Origin: JAEUIX01 sp964611125
GTDB lineage: Bacteria; Planctomycetota; Phycisphaerae; Phycisphaerales; UBA1924
Length of the DNA stretch: 64,000 bases
Assembly: GCA_964611125.1 (NCBI GenBank)
Contig: CAZSZO010000005.1
Coordinates: forward strand, 62,001 to 126,000
Direction of reading: 5' to 3'
The notes beneath the pieces were generated by a model. The model had not been told where the DNA came from, made no database searches, and saw nothing but the letters and a program-made list of their open reading frames with translations. The translations under genes were made by a program, and so were the position numbers. This document shows positions 44,774 through 56,571 of this stretch, in pieces (the stretch's first letter is position 1; the number at the start of each line of letters is the position of its first letter).

Positions 44774-44818
44774 TTCTGTCGCGCAGGGATTCTGTCCGGC
44801 CGGCGATTCTGTCGCGCA
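44774..44818. promoter_or_regulatory. Three phased TTCTGTC repeats upstream of gspE
   Basis: TTCTGTC occurs at 44774, 44790 and 44807, spaced 16 and 17 bases; the outer two copies extend to TTCTGTCGCGCA. On the gspE strand they read GACAGAA and lie about 100-145 bases before the start codon. The regular spacing suggests a cooperative binding site for a regulator of the T2SS operon, which is unidentified. Confidence 0.45.
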
Positions 44819-44937
44819 AGGAAAGCCCCAAGGCGGGCGCGAGGCGCCGGGCGCGGAGCTTCCCAACTCCCGCGCCGAGCAGGCTCGAACCCGCCTCGGG
44901 GCCTTCGGACAGTCGCTTGGCCGGTCAAATTCTGCGG

Positions 44938-46326
44938 TCAGATTCCGCCGGGCGGCGTGGGCTGATTGCGCTGCTGATTGGGCCGCTGGCGGCGCTGCCG
45001 CTGCGGGTTGTCGCCCTGGTTGTCGTTGTTGCGCCCGCGTCCGCCGCCGGCGTCGGGCCCCTCGCCCCGACCACGCTCGGGGAGCTTGGCCCGCTGCTCG
45101 GGCGAGAGCAAGTCCTGCACCTTCTTCACCGTGGTGTTCTCGAGGTTGTCGCGATCGGTGCGAAGCTCCTGCATCTTCTCGTTCCGCCACATGCCGCCGT
45201 TCATCATAATCTGGATCGAGAAGCCGGCCTCCATCTCCTCCTGAACCGCTTCGGCGCGCTGGTTCAGCTTCGCGGCGTCGCGCTCGTAGCTCTCGCGGAT
45301 CGCCTGCAGGCTGGCCGTCTGCTCAGCGCTCAGCTCGAGCTTCTCCGCCGCGCCCAGCACGTTTCCCGCGTAGCGCTGGCGATAGACGTCGGGGAAGCTG
45401 GCCTTCTTGAACGCCTCGCTGAACTCCCCGGCCAAGTCGGCGGGAAGCATGGCCTCGACCTGCTTGGCGTACTTGCGGTTGACGTCGCGCACGCGGACCA
45501 TCGCCTCGCGGTTCTCGGTGATCATCTTCTCGGCCGTGGCGAGCTGCTGGGGGTCGACATCGGCCCCGGGCCGGAACATCGCCATCATGTTCTGCTGGGC
45601 GCCCTCGGACTTGGCCCGCAGCTCATCGCGGCGCATGATCTCGCGATCCAGGTCCAGTTCGTAGGAATCGAGCACGCCGGCGAGCTGGGCCCGGACCTCG
45701 TCGGCGGGCTGGAGCTTGTCCACCAGGGCGATCAGGTCGGCCCGTTCGCCGCTGACCGACATGGGGTTGCGGCGCATGCCGCTCTCGCGCCGCTTGGTCC
45801 GCTCCACGGCGGGCCACAGGTTCTCCTGCTCGGGGGTGAGGACCGACTTGATGTCCTCCATCACCTGCTTCTCGGCCTTGCCGCCCTCTTCGCGGAAGGC
45901 CCGCATCTTCTCGCCCATCTCCTGAAACACGCTCGGGTCGCGGGTTTCGCGGAACTGGTCGCGGACCGACTCCATCATGTCGCGCATCTTGGTGGCGCGG
46001 GCCTGGTGGTCGGCGAAGTAGCCGTCAAAGAGCGCCTTGGCCGCGTCGTGCTGCTCGGGGGTCAGCTTGAGCATCGTCGCGTAACGCTCGAACTGATCAC
46101 TCGTGATCGCGGGCTCCATCTGCCCGCCGCCGCCCGGTCCACCCGGGCCACCGAACATCATCCGCATCCCGCCGCCGGGCCCGCCCGGTCCGCCAGGGCC
46201 ACCAGGCCCGCCGCCCGGCTGTGCGGCCGCGACCGTCGCCGCGAGCAGGGTCGCGGCGGTGACCGTCGCCAGCGAGAAACGGCTCAGGGAACGCGCGCCG
46301 AACGGGCGCAGGGGGCGGAGCGACAT
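44938..46326 (-). CDS. Secreted LTxxQ-motif protein (Spy/CpxP-like) with GPGG repeats
   Basis: The ATG at 46326 follows AGGGAGACC. The 462-residue product has a signal peptide (LATVTAATLLAATVAAAQP), a Gly/Pro-rich segment of GPGGPGG repeats (about 38-68), then a mostly helical body with four LTxxQ-type motifs: LTPEQHDAA, LTPEQENLW, LSAEQTASL and LSPEQRAKL. LTxxQ proteins such as Spy and CpxP are periplasmic helical chaperones or stress sensors, but are about 160 residues, so this looks like a multi-domain version. A second Gly/Asn/Gln-rich tail ends the protein. Function in the periplasm is inferred. Confidence 0.78.
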   Translation of the reverse strand: MSLRPLRPFGARSLSRFSLATVTAATLLAATVAAAQPGGGPGGPGGPGGPGGGMRMMFGGPGGPGGGGQMEPAITSDQFERYATMLKLTPEQHDAAKALFDGYFADHQARATKMRDMMESVRDQFRETRDPSVFQEMGEKMRAFREEGGKAEKQVMEDIKSVLTPEQENLWPAVERTKRRESGMRRNPMSVSGERADLIALVDKLQPADEVRAQLAGVLDSYELDLDREIMRRDELRAKSEGAQQNMMAMFRPGADVDPQQLATAEKMITENREAMVRVRDVNRKYAKQVEAMLPADLAGEFSEAFKKASFPDVYRQRYAGNVLGAAEKLELSAEQTASLQAIRESYERDAAKLNQRAEAVQEEMEAGFSIQIMMNGGMWRNEKMQELRTDRDNLENTTVKKVQDLLSPEQRAKLPERGRGEGPDAGGGRGRNNDNQGDNPQRQRRQRPNQQRNQPTPPGGI

Positions 46327-46470
46327 GGGTGGTCTCCCTAAAAATTTGGTCGGACAACTGACCGAACCTGCCCTGGCTGTTGAGCGACGCGACCTTCAGG
46401 CCGCGCTGCCAAGCCCAACGCCCGACGAACGCACATATTGCGATTATCGATCAGGGTTGCGGCGCCCGTC

Positions 46471-47748
46471 TCATTTGTCATCCCCCCCACCCCCGGTCCG
46501 GCTGATCGAGACATCAGACGGCACTTCCTGCAGCGCGAGTCCCTCGACCGACCGAACGTCGGCCAAATCCTCCGCCTCGTCGCTCTCGGCGGACCGCGGC
46601 CCCCTTCCGCCCGCGAGCCCCGCCTGGCACTCCGCCGTGTCGCGCCGGCTGTGCTCCAGAATGGTGTCCATCTCGGTCTGGGTCATCCAGGGCAGGGCCT
46701 CGAGCTTGCGCCGCAGCGCGGCCGGAAACGGGCGATTGAACATCTCGTGCCGCGGGCGCGACTTCCAGTACCGGTGCATCCAGAAGAATTGCTCGGGCGC
46801 CATCTCCACCATCCGCTCGATGGCCCGCCGATATCGGGCCGAGATGTAGAAGACCGGGTCGGGCTGCACCGACCACTCCTCAGGCCGGATCATGTCCACC
46901 ACCTCCAGCCGGTAGCGGAGCCCCAACGGCGTTCCCGGGTGCGGGGTGGAGCGGAAATCCGGCGGCGGGTCCATCGGCCGCCCCTGGGCGTCCCACGTGG
47001 GGTACACGATCCCGGAGCGCCGGGCCATCCCGCAGAACACCGTCGCGTTGAAGCCCACCGCCGCGAGCGCGATCGACTTGTACGTCGACGCCAGGCGCCC
47101 GAAGAAGGGCACGAAGACGCCCTTCACCCCGGCGTTCTGATCAGCCACGAAACCCGGGATCCCCCCCGATCGCATCAGCGCCAGCACATCGTCGCCCCCG
47201 CCGAACTTGTCAACCAGCTTCAGCCCGTGGGCCTCGCGCGTCCGACGCACCCACTCATCCAGCGGCCGCAGGTCGAGCGGCCGATACAACGCGTGCAGCG
47301 GAAAGCCGAGCTGCGCCAGTGAATACCCCAGCAGCTCCCAGTTGCCGCAGTGACCCGTGATCGTCACGCACGGCGCCCCGCGCAGCAACTCGCGCAGGGT
47401 CGGGCCCATGTGCCCGGTCTCCACCCGCGGGGGCCAGCCGTCGTGGTTGAGCAGCCGCTCGGTCGAGGCCATCTCCACCCCCAGCATGAAGACGTGCTCA
47501 TACGCCCGCAGGGCCAGCTCCAGCCGCATCTCGCGCGTCCATCCGGGCCGGGCGACCGCAATGTTCTCTATGGCCCGCTCCAGCCGCTTGCGGTTGAACG
47601 GCGCCCGCCCGAACAGCCGGCCCACCCCGCGGGCCACCCGCAACGCCTCCGGCAGCGGCGCGGCGCCCACCGCCGTGATCACCGAGCGGATCGCCCAGTA
47701 GATGGGCCGGTGCAGGAACGCGGGGATCGGTCGTTTCTTCTTGGCCAT
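46471..47748 (-). CDS. LpxL/HtrB-family lipid acyltransferase
   Basis: The 425-residue product shows the family features: an N-terminal membrane-associated region, TGHCGNWELLG with the catalytic His-x4-Glu (about H132), FVADQNAGVKGVFVPFFG and the C-terminal EQFFWMHRYWKSRPR. Members add secondary acyl chains to lipid A or related lipids at the inner membrane. This supports an LPS-type or other acylated outer leaflet. It is longer than LpxL (about 300 residues) because of a C-terminal extension of about 70 residues. No ribosome site is obvious before the ATG at 47748. Confidence 0.88.
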   Translation of the reverse strand: MAKKKRPIPAFLHRPIYWAIRSVITAVGAAPLPEALRVARGVGRLFGRAPFNRKRLERAIENIAVARPGWTREMRLELALRAYEHVFMLGVEMASTERLLNHDGWPPRVETGHMGPTLRELLRGAPCVTITGHCGNWELLGYSLAQLGFPLHALYRPLDLRPLDEWVRRTREAHGLKLVDKFGGGDDVLALMRSGGIPGFVADQNAGVKGVFVPFFGRLASTYKSIALAAVGFNATVFCGMARRSGIVYPTWDAQGRPMDPPPDFRSTPHPGTPLGLRYRLEVVDMIRPEEWSVQPDPVFYISARYRRAIERMVEMAPEQFFWMHRYWKSRPRHEMFNRPFPAALRRKLEALPWMTQTEMDTILEHSRRDTAECQAGLAGGRGPRSAESDEAEDLADVRSVEGLALQEVPSDVSISRTGGGGDDK

Positions 47749-47794
47749 GCCCGGTCAGTGCGTTGTCGAGACAGACGGCGGTCGAAAGGGTGCA

Positions 47795-47833
47795 CGCAAA
47801 ACGACGCGTGGCCCGGGAAGGCCGGGCCACGCG
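47795..47833 (-). terminator. Rho-independent terminator of the BRCT coiled-coil gene
   Basis: A perfect 12-bp stem CGCGTGGCCCGG / CCGGGCCACGCG (47805-47816 with 47822-47833) with a five-base loop is followed on the minus strand by TCGTTTTGCG. It lies 22 bases past the stop at 47856. Confidence 0.75.
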
Positions 47834-47855
47834 GGAGCATGCATTATTCGCCGCC

Positions 47856-49229
47856 TCAGTTGCGGCCGACCAGCGTGAAGAACCGGCTCTGGTTCAGGAT
47901 CGGCGTCGAGGTCGCGACGGCCTGGCGCTGGATCTCCTCGTACTCGGTCACCACGCGCTTCTGACGCAGGTACTCCTTCACCAGCTCCGGCGGGGCGCTG
48001 GTGGGGGGCGTGGGGGGCGAGATCGGCTTGGAGCCCAGAACCAGGAAGTCCAGGTCGCCCTGCAGGCTGTCGACAACCACCCCGCCCCACTCCTGGATCA
48101 TGGCGCGGATGTCGGCCGACTCCTCAGGGGTCGCGGTGCCGTCGCGGTTGGTGTCGAAGTTGCCGTAGATCATGAACTTGTACACCTTGCGCGGGTCATA
48201 GACGACGTTGGCCACCACGTCGCCCTTCACCACCGGGTTGCCGCGGGGGTTGCGGGTGATCCGGCCGACCGACGACTCGTCCTCGATGCGGACGATCTCG
48301 ACCGTGGCCTTGCCCCGCGGATACTCCTTGGTGATGGGATCGGGCTGGATCGCCGAGGCGTTGCTGTAGATCTCGAAGGTCAGGCCCAGGACGACCCGTT
48401 GGTTCTTCCCGCGGTTGATGTACACGGTGTTGCTGACCGAGTCGAGACCCACCACCTCGCCGTCGACCAGCGAGGCCTCGTCGCCCGGCTTGTAGGTCTG
48501 GCCGCGGAGCTTCTCGATCAGGTCGGCGATCTTCTTCTGGGCCAGGGCGTTCTCGTCGCTGAGCTTTGAGAGGCGGTTGTTCAGCTCCGACTCCTTGTCG
48601 TCCGCCTCGGCCTTGATCTTCTGGATCGTCTCCGTCATCTTCGCCATCGTGTCGTTGAGCTGCTTGCGCGACTCGTCAATGCCGTCCTTGTACTTGTTGA
48701 TGTCGCCGGTGACCGCCGCGACGCCCGAGTCGTAGTCGGCCTTCTGCTTCTTGGTGAGCTCCACGGCGTTCTGGTAGTCCAGCAGGGCCCGCTGGCGGGC
48801 GCTCTCGGCGTCCTTGATGGCCTTCTCGAGCTGGGCGAGCTTCGAGTCGCGCTCCGCGATCACGTCCTTCAGGCTCGGGGCGCCCTGCCCCTCCAGAACC
48901 TTGTTGATCCCCTCGACCAGCGCGCCGGGAGAGGTCTGCCCGTTCCCCAGCGACTTCTCGCCAAGGGTCCGGCTCGTCTCCACCAGGAAGGTCGCCAGGC
49001 TCTGGTTCTTCTTCTTCGCCTCCGCCACCAGCTTGCGCACCTCGTCGCTGTTCCGCTCGTTGGGCAGGACGATCTCCTTGTCCTCTTCCAGCATCTTGGC
49101 CATCAGCTGCTCAGCGTTCTGCTTCTGGGCCAGAAACAGGAACGTCAGAACAAACAGAGCCAGCGTCGCCGTGCCCAGAAGCCCGATGGTGATCCCCAGT
49201 CCGACGCCCATGTTGGTCCGTGCCGCCAT
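47856..49229 (-). CDS. Membrane coiled-coil protein with beta domain and BRCT-like C-terminus
   Basis: The ATG at 49229 follows AGAGGTGA. The 457-residue product has one N-terminal membrane helix (LGITIGLLGTATLALFVLTFLFL, about 10-32), then about 200 residues of heptad-type coiled coil (ERDSKLAQLEKAIKDAES, ADDKESELNNRLSKLSDEN). A small beta domain follows (DGEVVGLDSVSNTVYINRG, ATVEIVRIEDESSVGRI), resembling MreC or FlgT-C-like folds. From about 360, YKFMIYGNFDTNRDG … IRAMIQEWGGVVVDSLQGDLDFLVLG matches the BRCT pattern (GGVVVDSL…DFLVLG). BRCT is usually found in DNA repair proteins, so its presence on an envelope protein is odd; it may bind a protein partner. No signal peptide cleavage is predicted, so the C-terminus should face the periplasm. 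Confidence 0.8.
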   Translation of the reverse strand: MAARTNMGVGLGITIGLLGTATLALFVLTFLFLAQKQNAEQLMAKMLEEDKEIVLPNERNSDEVRKLVAEAKKKNQSLATFLVETSRTLGEKSLGNGQTSPGALVEGINKVLEGQGAPSLKDVIAERDSKLAQLEKAIKDAESARQRALLDYQNAVELTKKQKADYDSGVAAVTGDINKYKDGIDESRKQLNDTMAKMTETIQKIKAEADDKESELNNRLSKLSDENALAQKKIADLIEKLRGQTYKPGDEASLVDGEVVGLDSVSNTVYINRGKNQRVVLGLTFEIYSNASAIQPDPITKEYPRGKATVEIVRIEDESSVGRITRNPRGNPVVKGDVVANVVYDPRKVYKFMIYGNFDTNRDGTATPEESADIRAMIQEWGGVVVDSLQGDLDFLVLGSKPISPPTPPTSAPPELVKEYLRQKRVVTEYEEIQRQAVATSTPILNQSRFFTLVGRN

Positions 49230-49634
49230 TTTCAGTCACCTCTGGGGGCGGCGCGCCGCCCCGGTCAAGTAGAAGGCCCCGGCGATCGCCGCCGGGCGCC
49301 CCCGTCTGGTCGTTCTCACCCCCAACCCGGGCCGCGGTGGCCCGGGCGGAGGGGGTGCAAGTGTCTCAGAGATCAGGGCTTGAGTCAACCGACGCCCGAC
49401 CGACCCTCAAGCAACCGTGCTCCTGGCCTGCCGTTGGCCTGCTTCTAGGCCTGCAGCCAAAACACCCGTCCAATTCCCGATCACGCTAGGCCCGCCGGTG
49501 CGATCGCCCCCGCCAAGTCCCGGCCAACCAGCCATCCATCCGATCTTTCCTCCGCTGGGGATCCCTGCCCCGCAAGTCAAGCTGGATTTCAACCCCTCAG
49601 GCCTCCGCAACTTCAATCCCCCGGGCAACTGCAT
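49230..49634. other. Divergent intergenic region
   Basis: These 405 bases separate the coiled-coil gene (minus) and the NeuD-like gene (plus) and should contain both promoters. A small GC hairpin (49326-49333 with 49339-49346) is present. I find no convincing promoter pair and no supported reading frame. Confidence 0.5.
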
Positions 49635-50381
49635 ATGCACAATCCCCCGCACTCCCACTCCGCCCACACCCATCGCACCGCCTCCTCGCTGGTGCTCATC
49701 GGCGGCGGCGGGCACGCCGTGGTGGTGGCCGAGGCGGCGACGCTGGTCGGCGTCAAGATTGCGGGGTTTCTGGATGACAACCCCTCCGCCGCGCTCGCCA
49801 CGCTGCCGTTCCGGCTGCCCAGCCCGCCGCCGCCGTTCCCCAACCCGGCCTATTTGGGCATGCTCGATGACCTCGACCAGCTGGCCGGTCACGAGTGGAT
49901 CATCGCCCTGGGCGACCTGGCCCATCGGCGCCGGGTGCTCAACGAACTTCGGTCCCGCGGCCACCTGCCCAAACCGCCCCCTCCCCCGCCCCCCCCCCCC
50001 CCGGCCGCGGGCGAGGGCGAGCGCCCCTGCTGCATCGTGCACCCGTCGGCCCAGCTTTCACCCAGCGCGAGCGTCGCCGATGGAGTCTTCATGGGTCCGC
50101 TGTCGCTCGTGCATGCGCGGGCGCGGGTGGGCCCGCACGCGATTGTGAACTCGGGGGCGATCGTCGAGCATGACTGCTCGATTGGCGAGAACACGCACAT
50201 CGCCCCTGGCGCGGTGCTCGGGGGGGGCGTTCATGTGGGCCACGATTGCTTGGTGGGCCTGGGGAGCCGGGTGCTGCCCGGGGTTCGCATCGGGGCCGGC
50301 GCCGTGGTCGGCGCGGGGGCGGTGGTGGTGCGCGATGTGCCGGAGGGGGCGACGGTGGTTGGGGTTCCGGCGCGCGGGTGA
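49635..50381 (+). CDS. NeuD-type sugar O-acyltransferase with in-frame poly-C tract
   Basis: The 248-residue product has the Rossmann-like N-terminal domain of the NeuD/PglD family (VLIGGGGHAVVVAEAATL) and a left-handed beta-helix of hexapeptide repeats (VGPHAIVNSGAIVEHDCSIG, IAPGAVLGGGVHVG, IGAGAVVGAGAVV) with the catalytic-type His in IVEHDC. It ends GATVVGVPARG. Such enzymes acetylate sialic acid or bacillosamine-type amino sugars. The two domains are joined by a proline run encoded by a 14-base C tract (49989-50002). A change of one base would truncate the protein at 50148 or 50173. No nonulosonate synthesis genes are in the window. Confidence 0.88.
   Translation: MHNPPHSHSAHTHRTASSLVLIGGGGHAVVVAEAATLVGVKIAGFLDDNPSAALATLPFRLPSPPPPFPNPAYLGMLDDLDQLAGHEWIIALGDLAHRRRVLNELRSRGHLPKPPPPPPPPPPAAGEGERPCCIVHPSAQLSPSASVADGVFMGPLSLVHARARVGPHAIVNSGAIVEHDCSIGENTHIAPGAVLGGGVHVGHDCLVGLGSRVLPGVRIGAGAVVGAGAVVVRDVPEGATVVGVPARG
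49989..50002. repeat. 14-base homopolymeric C tract inside the acyltransferase gene
   Basis: Fourteen consecutive C lie in the linker between the two domains of the acyltransferase. Tracts of this length slip during replication in other bacteria and can switch genes on and off. The present length keeps the frame open. Confidence 0.85.
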
Positions 50382-50453
50382 GGAGGGTTTATCCGCGACG
50401 CACGCCCGACGCGCGATGAGGGCGCGCTGGGCCCGCAGACGACGCGGAGACTC

Positions 50454-50766
50454 TCAGACCTGTTCCTGGCGTTGACGCGCTTTCCAGTAGTCCCGAAACG
50501 CCCGAAGGCGTGGCAGCGTTTCACGGTCCTTGGTTCGTCCGGCGGCCTCTTTGCTGGCGATGATGTCGTCGGGGTCAGACGGGGAAACCCTCGATTTCGA
50601 CGCGCCGCGTCCACGCGTCGTCAAACCGGATGAACGCGTACTTGAAGCGCAGGGCCAGCGGCCGGCGCGCGGCCGCCTCGAACTCCGCGAGCCAGTCGGG
50701 TGGTATGGCGCGGGGCGTGGCGGGGGTCAGGCTGGCGCCGTTTGGACGATCGGCAGGAAACGGCAT
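50454..50766 (-). pseudogene. Decayed nucleotidyltransferase-like (MNT/AbiEii-type) gene fragment
   Basis: Two frames on the minus strand together read like the C-terminal half of a small nucleotidyltransferase-fold protein. The first (ATG 50766) ends FDDAWTRRVEIEGFPV at a stop at 50575. The second, one base out of register, continues SDPDDIIASKEAAGRTKD and RETLPRLRAFRDYW to a stop at 50454. The DAWxRRVEIE and DLIASKxAAGRxKD segments are the familiar C-terminal motifs of MNT-type/DUF6036-like proteins, where they are contiguous. The catalytic GSxxxGxxDxD motif is absent, so the N-terminal half is also missing. This is most likely a remnant of a toxin-antitoxin or related gene; a sequencing error is possible for the frameshift but would not restore the catalytic part. 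Confidence 0.6.
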
Positions 50767-50913
50767 GCCAAGATGGTATGGGCCAAGCGGTAGGGTCGGG
50801 GCCGCGGTCGCCTTGGGCGACCGCACGATCGCCTTGGCGCCGGCCCTACCGGCGTGTGAGCCTTCCAAGCCCTCACTGACGTTCGGGCTGCATGCTGCGC
50901 CGCCAAATCGGCG

Positions 50914-53094
<2,181 letters not shown>

Positions 53095-53428
53095 GCGATG
53101 GTGACCTCCGTCCGTGGGCCCCTTTTGGCGCCGGCGTGTCAACGCCGCGCCGGCGGGGCGTGGAGCACTCCCGTGATCGAATCGACGTGCTGCACGCCGA
53201 TCAATCGCGAAGAGACGAAGAGATCCGCAGGCGTCGCCGCCGGCGGTCGCTGGGTTACACATCGGCCGTTCTCGGGCGCCGGAGAAGTCGCTTCTCCCCA
53301 TTGGCCCCCATTGGACCGCTGACCACACCTCTTCCTACGCACGATCCCGCCCCGAAGATTCCCGCGCACCCCCCATTCCCGTCAAGATCCGCGTCCCTGG
53401 GGCAGGTGAGTGAACGCTATATTCCCCC
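53095..53428. other. Divergent intergenic region between prkA and trmB
   Basis: These 334 bases should contain both promoters. A TATATT box ends five bases before the trmB ATG (53418-53423). An inverted repeat around a TGTCAA core (about 53125-53155) and a short direct repeat CCCATTGG (near 53300) are seen. No coding frame is supported. Confidence 0.5.
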
Positions 53429-54130
53429 ATGTCTTTCGGCCTCTCACGCGGCAGAGATCTCGACGGCGAGGGCGTCCTCATCGCCCTCGATGCGATCCCG
53501 CCCCTGCCTGACGACCTCCTGACCAACCCCGCCGCGGCCTGGATCCGCCCGCGGGCCTGGTTCGACAACCCCGAGGCCCCGCTGGAGATCGAAATCGGCT
53601 CCGGCAAGGGCACGTTCCTGGTTCAGCAGGCCTCCCAGCGGCCGGAGACCAACTACCTCGGTTTCGAATACGCCCGCGAGTTCGGCGAATACGCCGCCGA
53701 CCGCATCCGGCGGGCGGGGCTGCGCAATGTTCGCCTGCTCATCACTGACGCCTCGGAGTTCCTGCACTGGCGGCTGCCCGACAGTTGTGCACGGGTGATC
53801 CACCTGTACTTTCCCGATCCGTGGCCCAAGACCAGGCACCACCGCCGCCGCATGGTGCAGCCTCGGTTCCTGGAAGACGTTCACCGCCTGCTTGTTCAGG
53901 GGGGGGAGCTTCGGGTCGTGACCGACCATGCCGAGTACTGGGCGTGGATGGAGCGGTGCTTTGACGTGGTGACAACCCCCAGGCCGGGTGAGCATTCCGC
54001 CCGATTTGAGCGCCTGGCTTTTGACCGCCCCGAGTCGGCCCGTGAGGGCGAGGTTGTGGGCACAAACTTCGAGCGCAAGTACCGCCTTGAAGGCCGCGAG
54101 TTCCACGCCGCGGTCCTCAGAAAACGCTGA
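53429..54130 (+). CDS. trmB: tRNA (guanine-N7-)-methyltransferase
   Basis: TrmB forms m7G46 in the variable loop of tRNA with S-adenosylmethionine. The 233-residue product has the SAM motif EIEIGSGKGTFL, YLGFEYAREFGEYAADRI, LLITDASEFL and the signature HLYFPDPWPKTRHHRRRMVQ, nearly invariant in the family. VTDHAEYW follows. No ribosome site precedes the ATG; a TATATT box five bases upstream suggests that the mRNA may be leaderless. Confidence 0.95.
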   Translation: MSFGLSRGRDLDGEGVLIALDAIPPLPDDLLTNPAAAWIRPRAWFDNPEAPLEIEIGSGKGTFLVQQASQRPETNYLGFEYAREFGEYAADRIRRAGLRNVRLLITDASEFLHWRLPDSCARVIHLYFPDPWPKTRHHRRRMVQPRFLEDVHRLLVQGGELRVVTDHAEYWAWMERCFDVVTTPRPGEHSARFERLAFDRPESAREGEVVGTNFERKYRLEGREFHAAVLRKR

Positions 54131-54220
54131 CCCATGCTCTATCGCGGGGGGGCTGTGGCCGATTACCAATGAGAATCGTTCGCCCCTTTCCCTCCCCCCT
54201 CACCCGGGGCAGGAGCGCCC

Positions 54221-56368
<2,148 letters not shown>

Positions 56369-56571
56369 GCCGCGCTGCGCTCGGCCGAGTCCGCCGTCTG
56401 TAATGGCTTACAGGGGCGAGCGGTCACCCCCAGCGCTTCGGCCTGAAATCGGCCACTTCCGAGACCAGTGAGGCTATCGTCAACACCCCCTCTCGGAGCC
56501 GCGGCGAGGACCGCGCAGGGAGGCGCCAAGGGCTGACTCGCCCAGTCAACCCTCCTTCGGAGCCCGACCCC

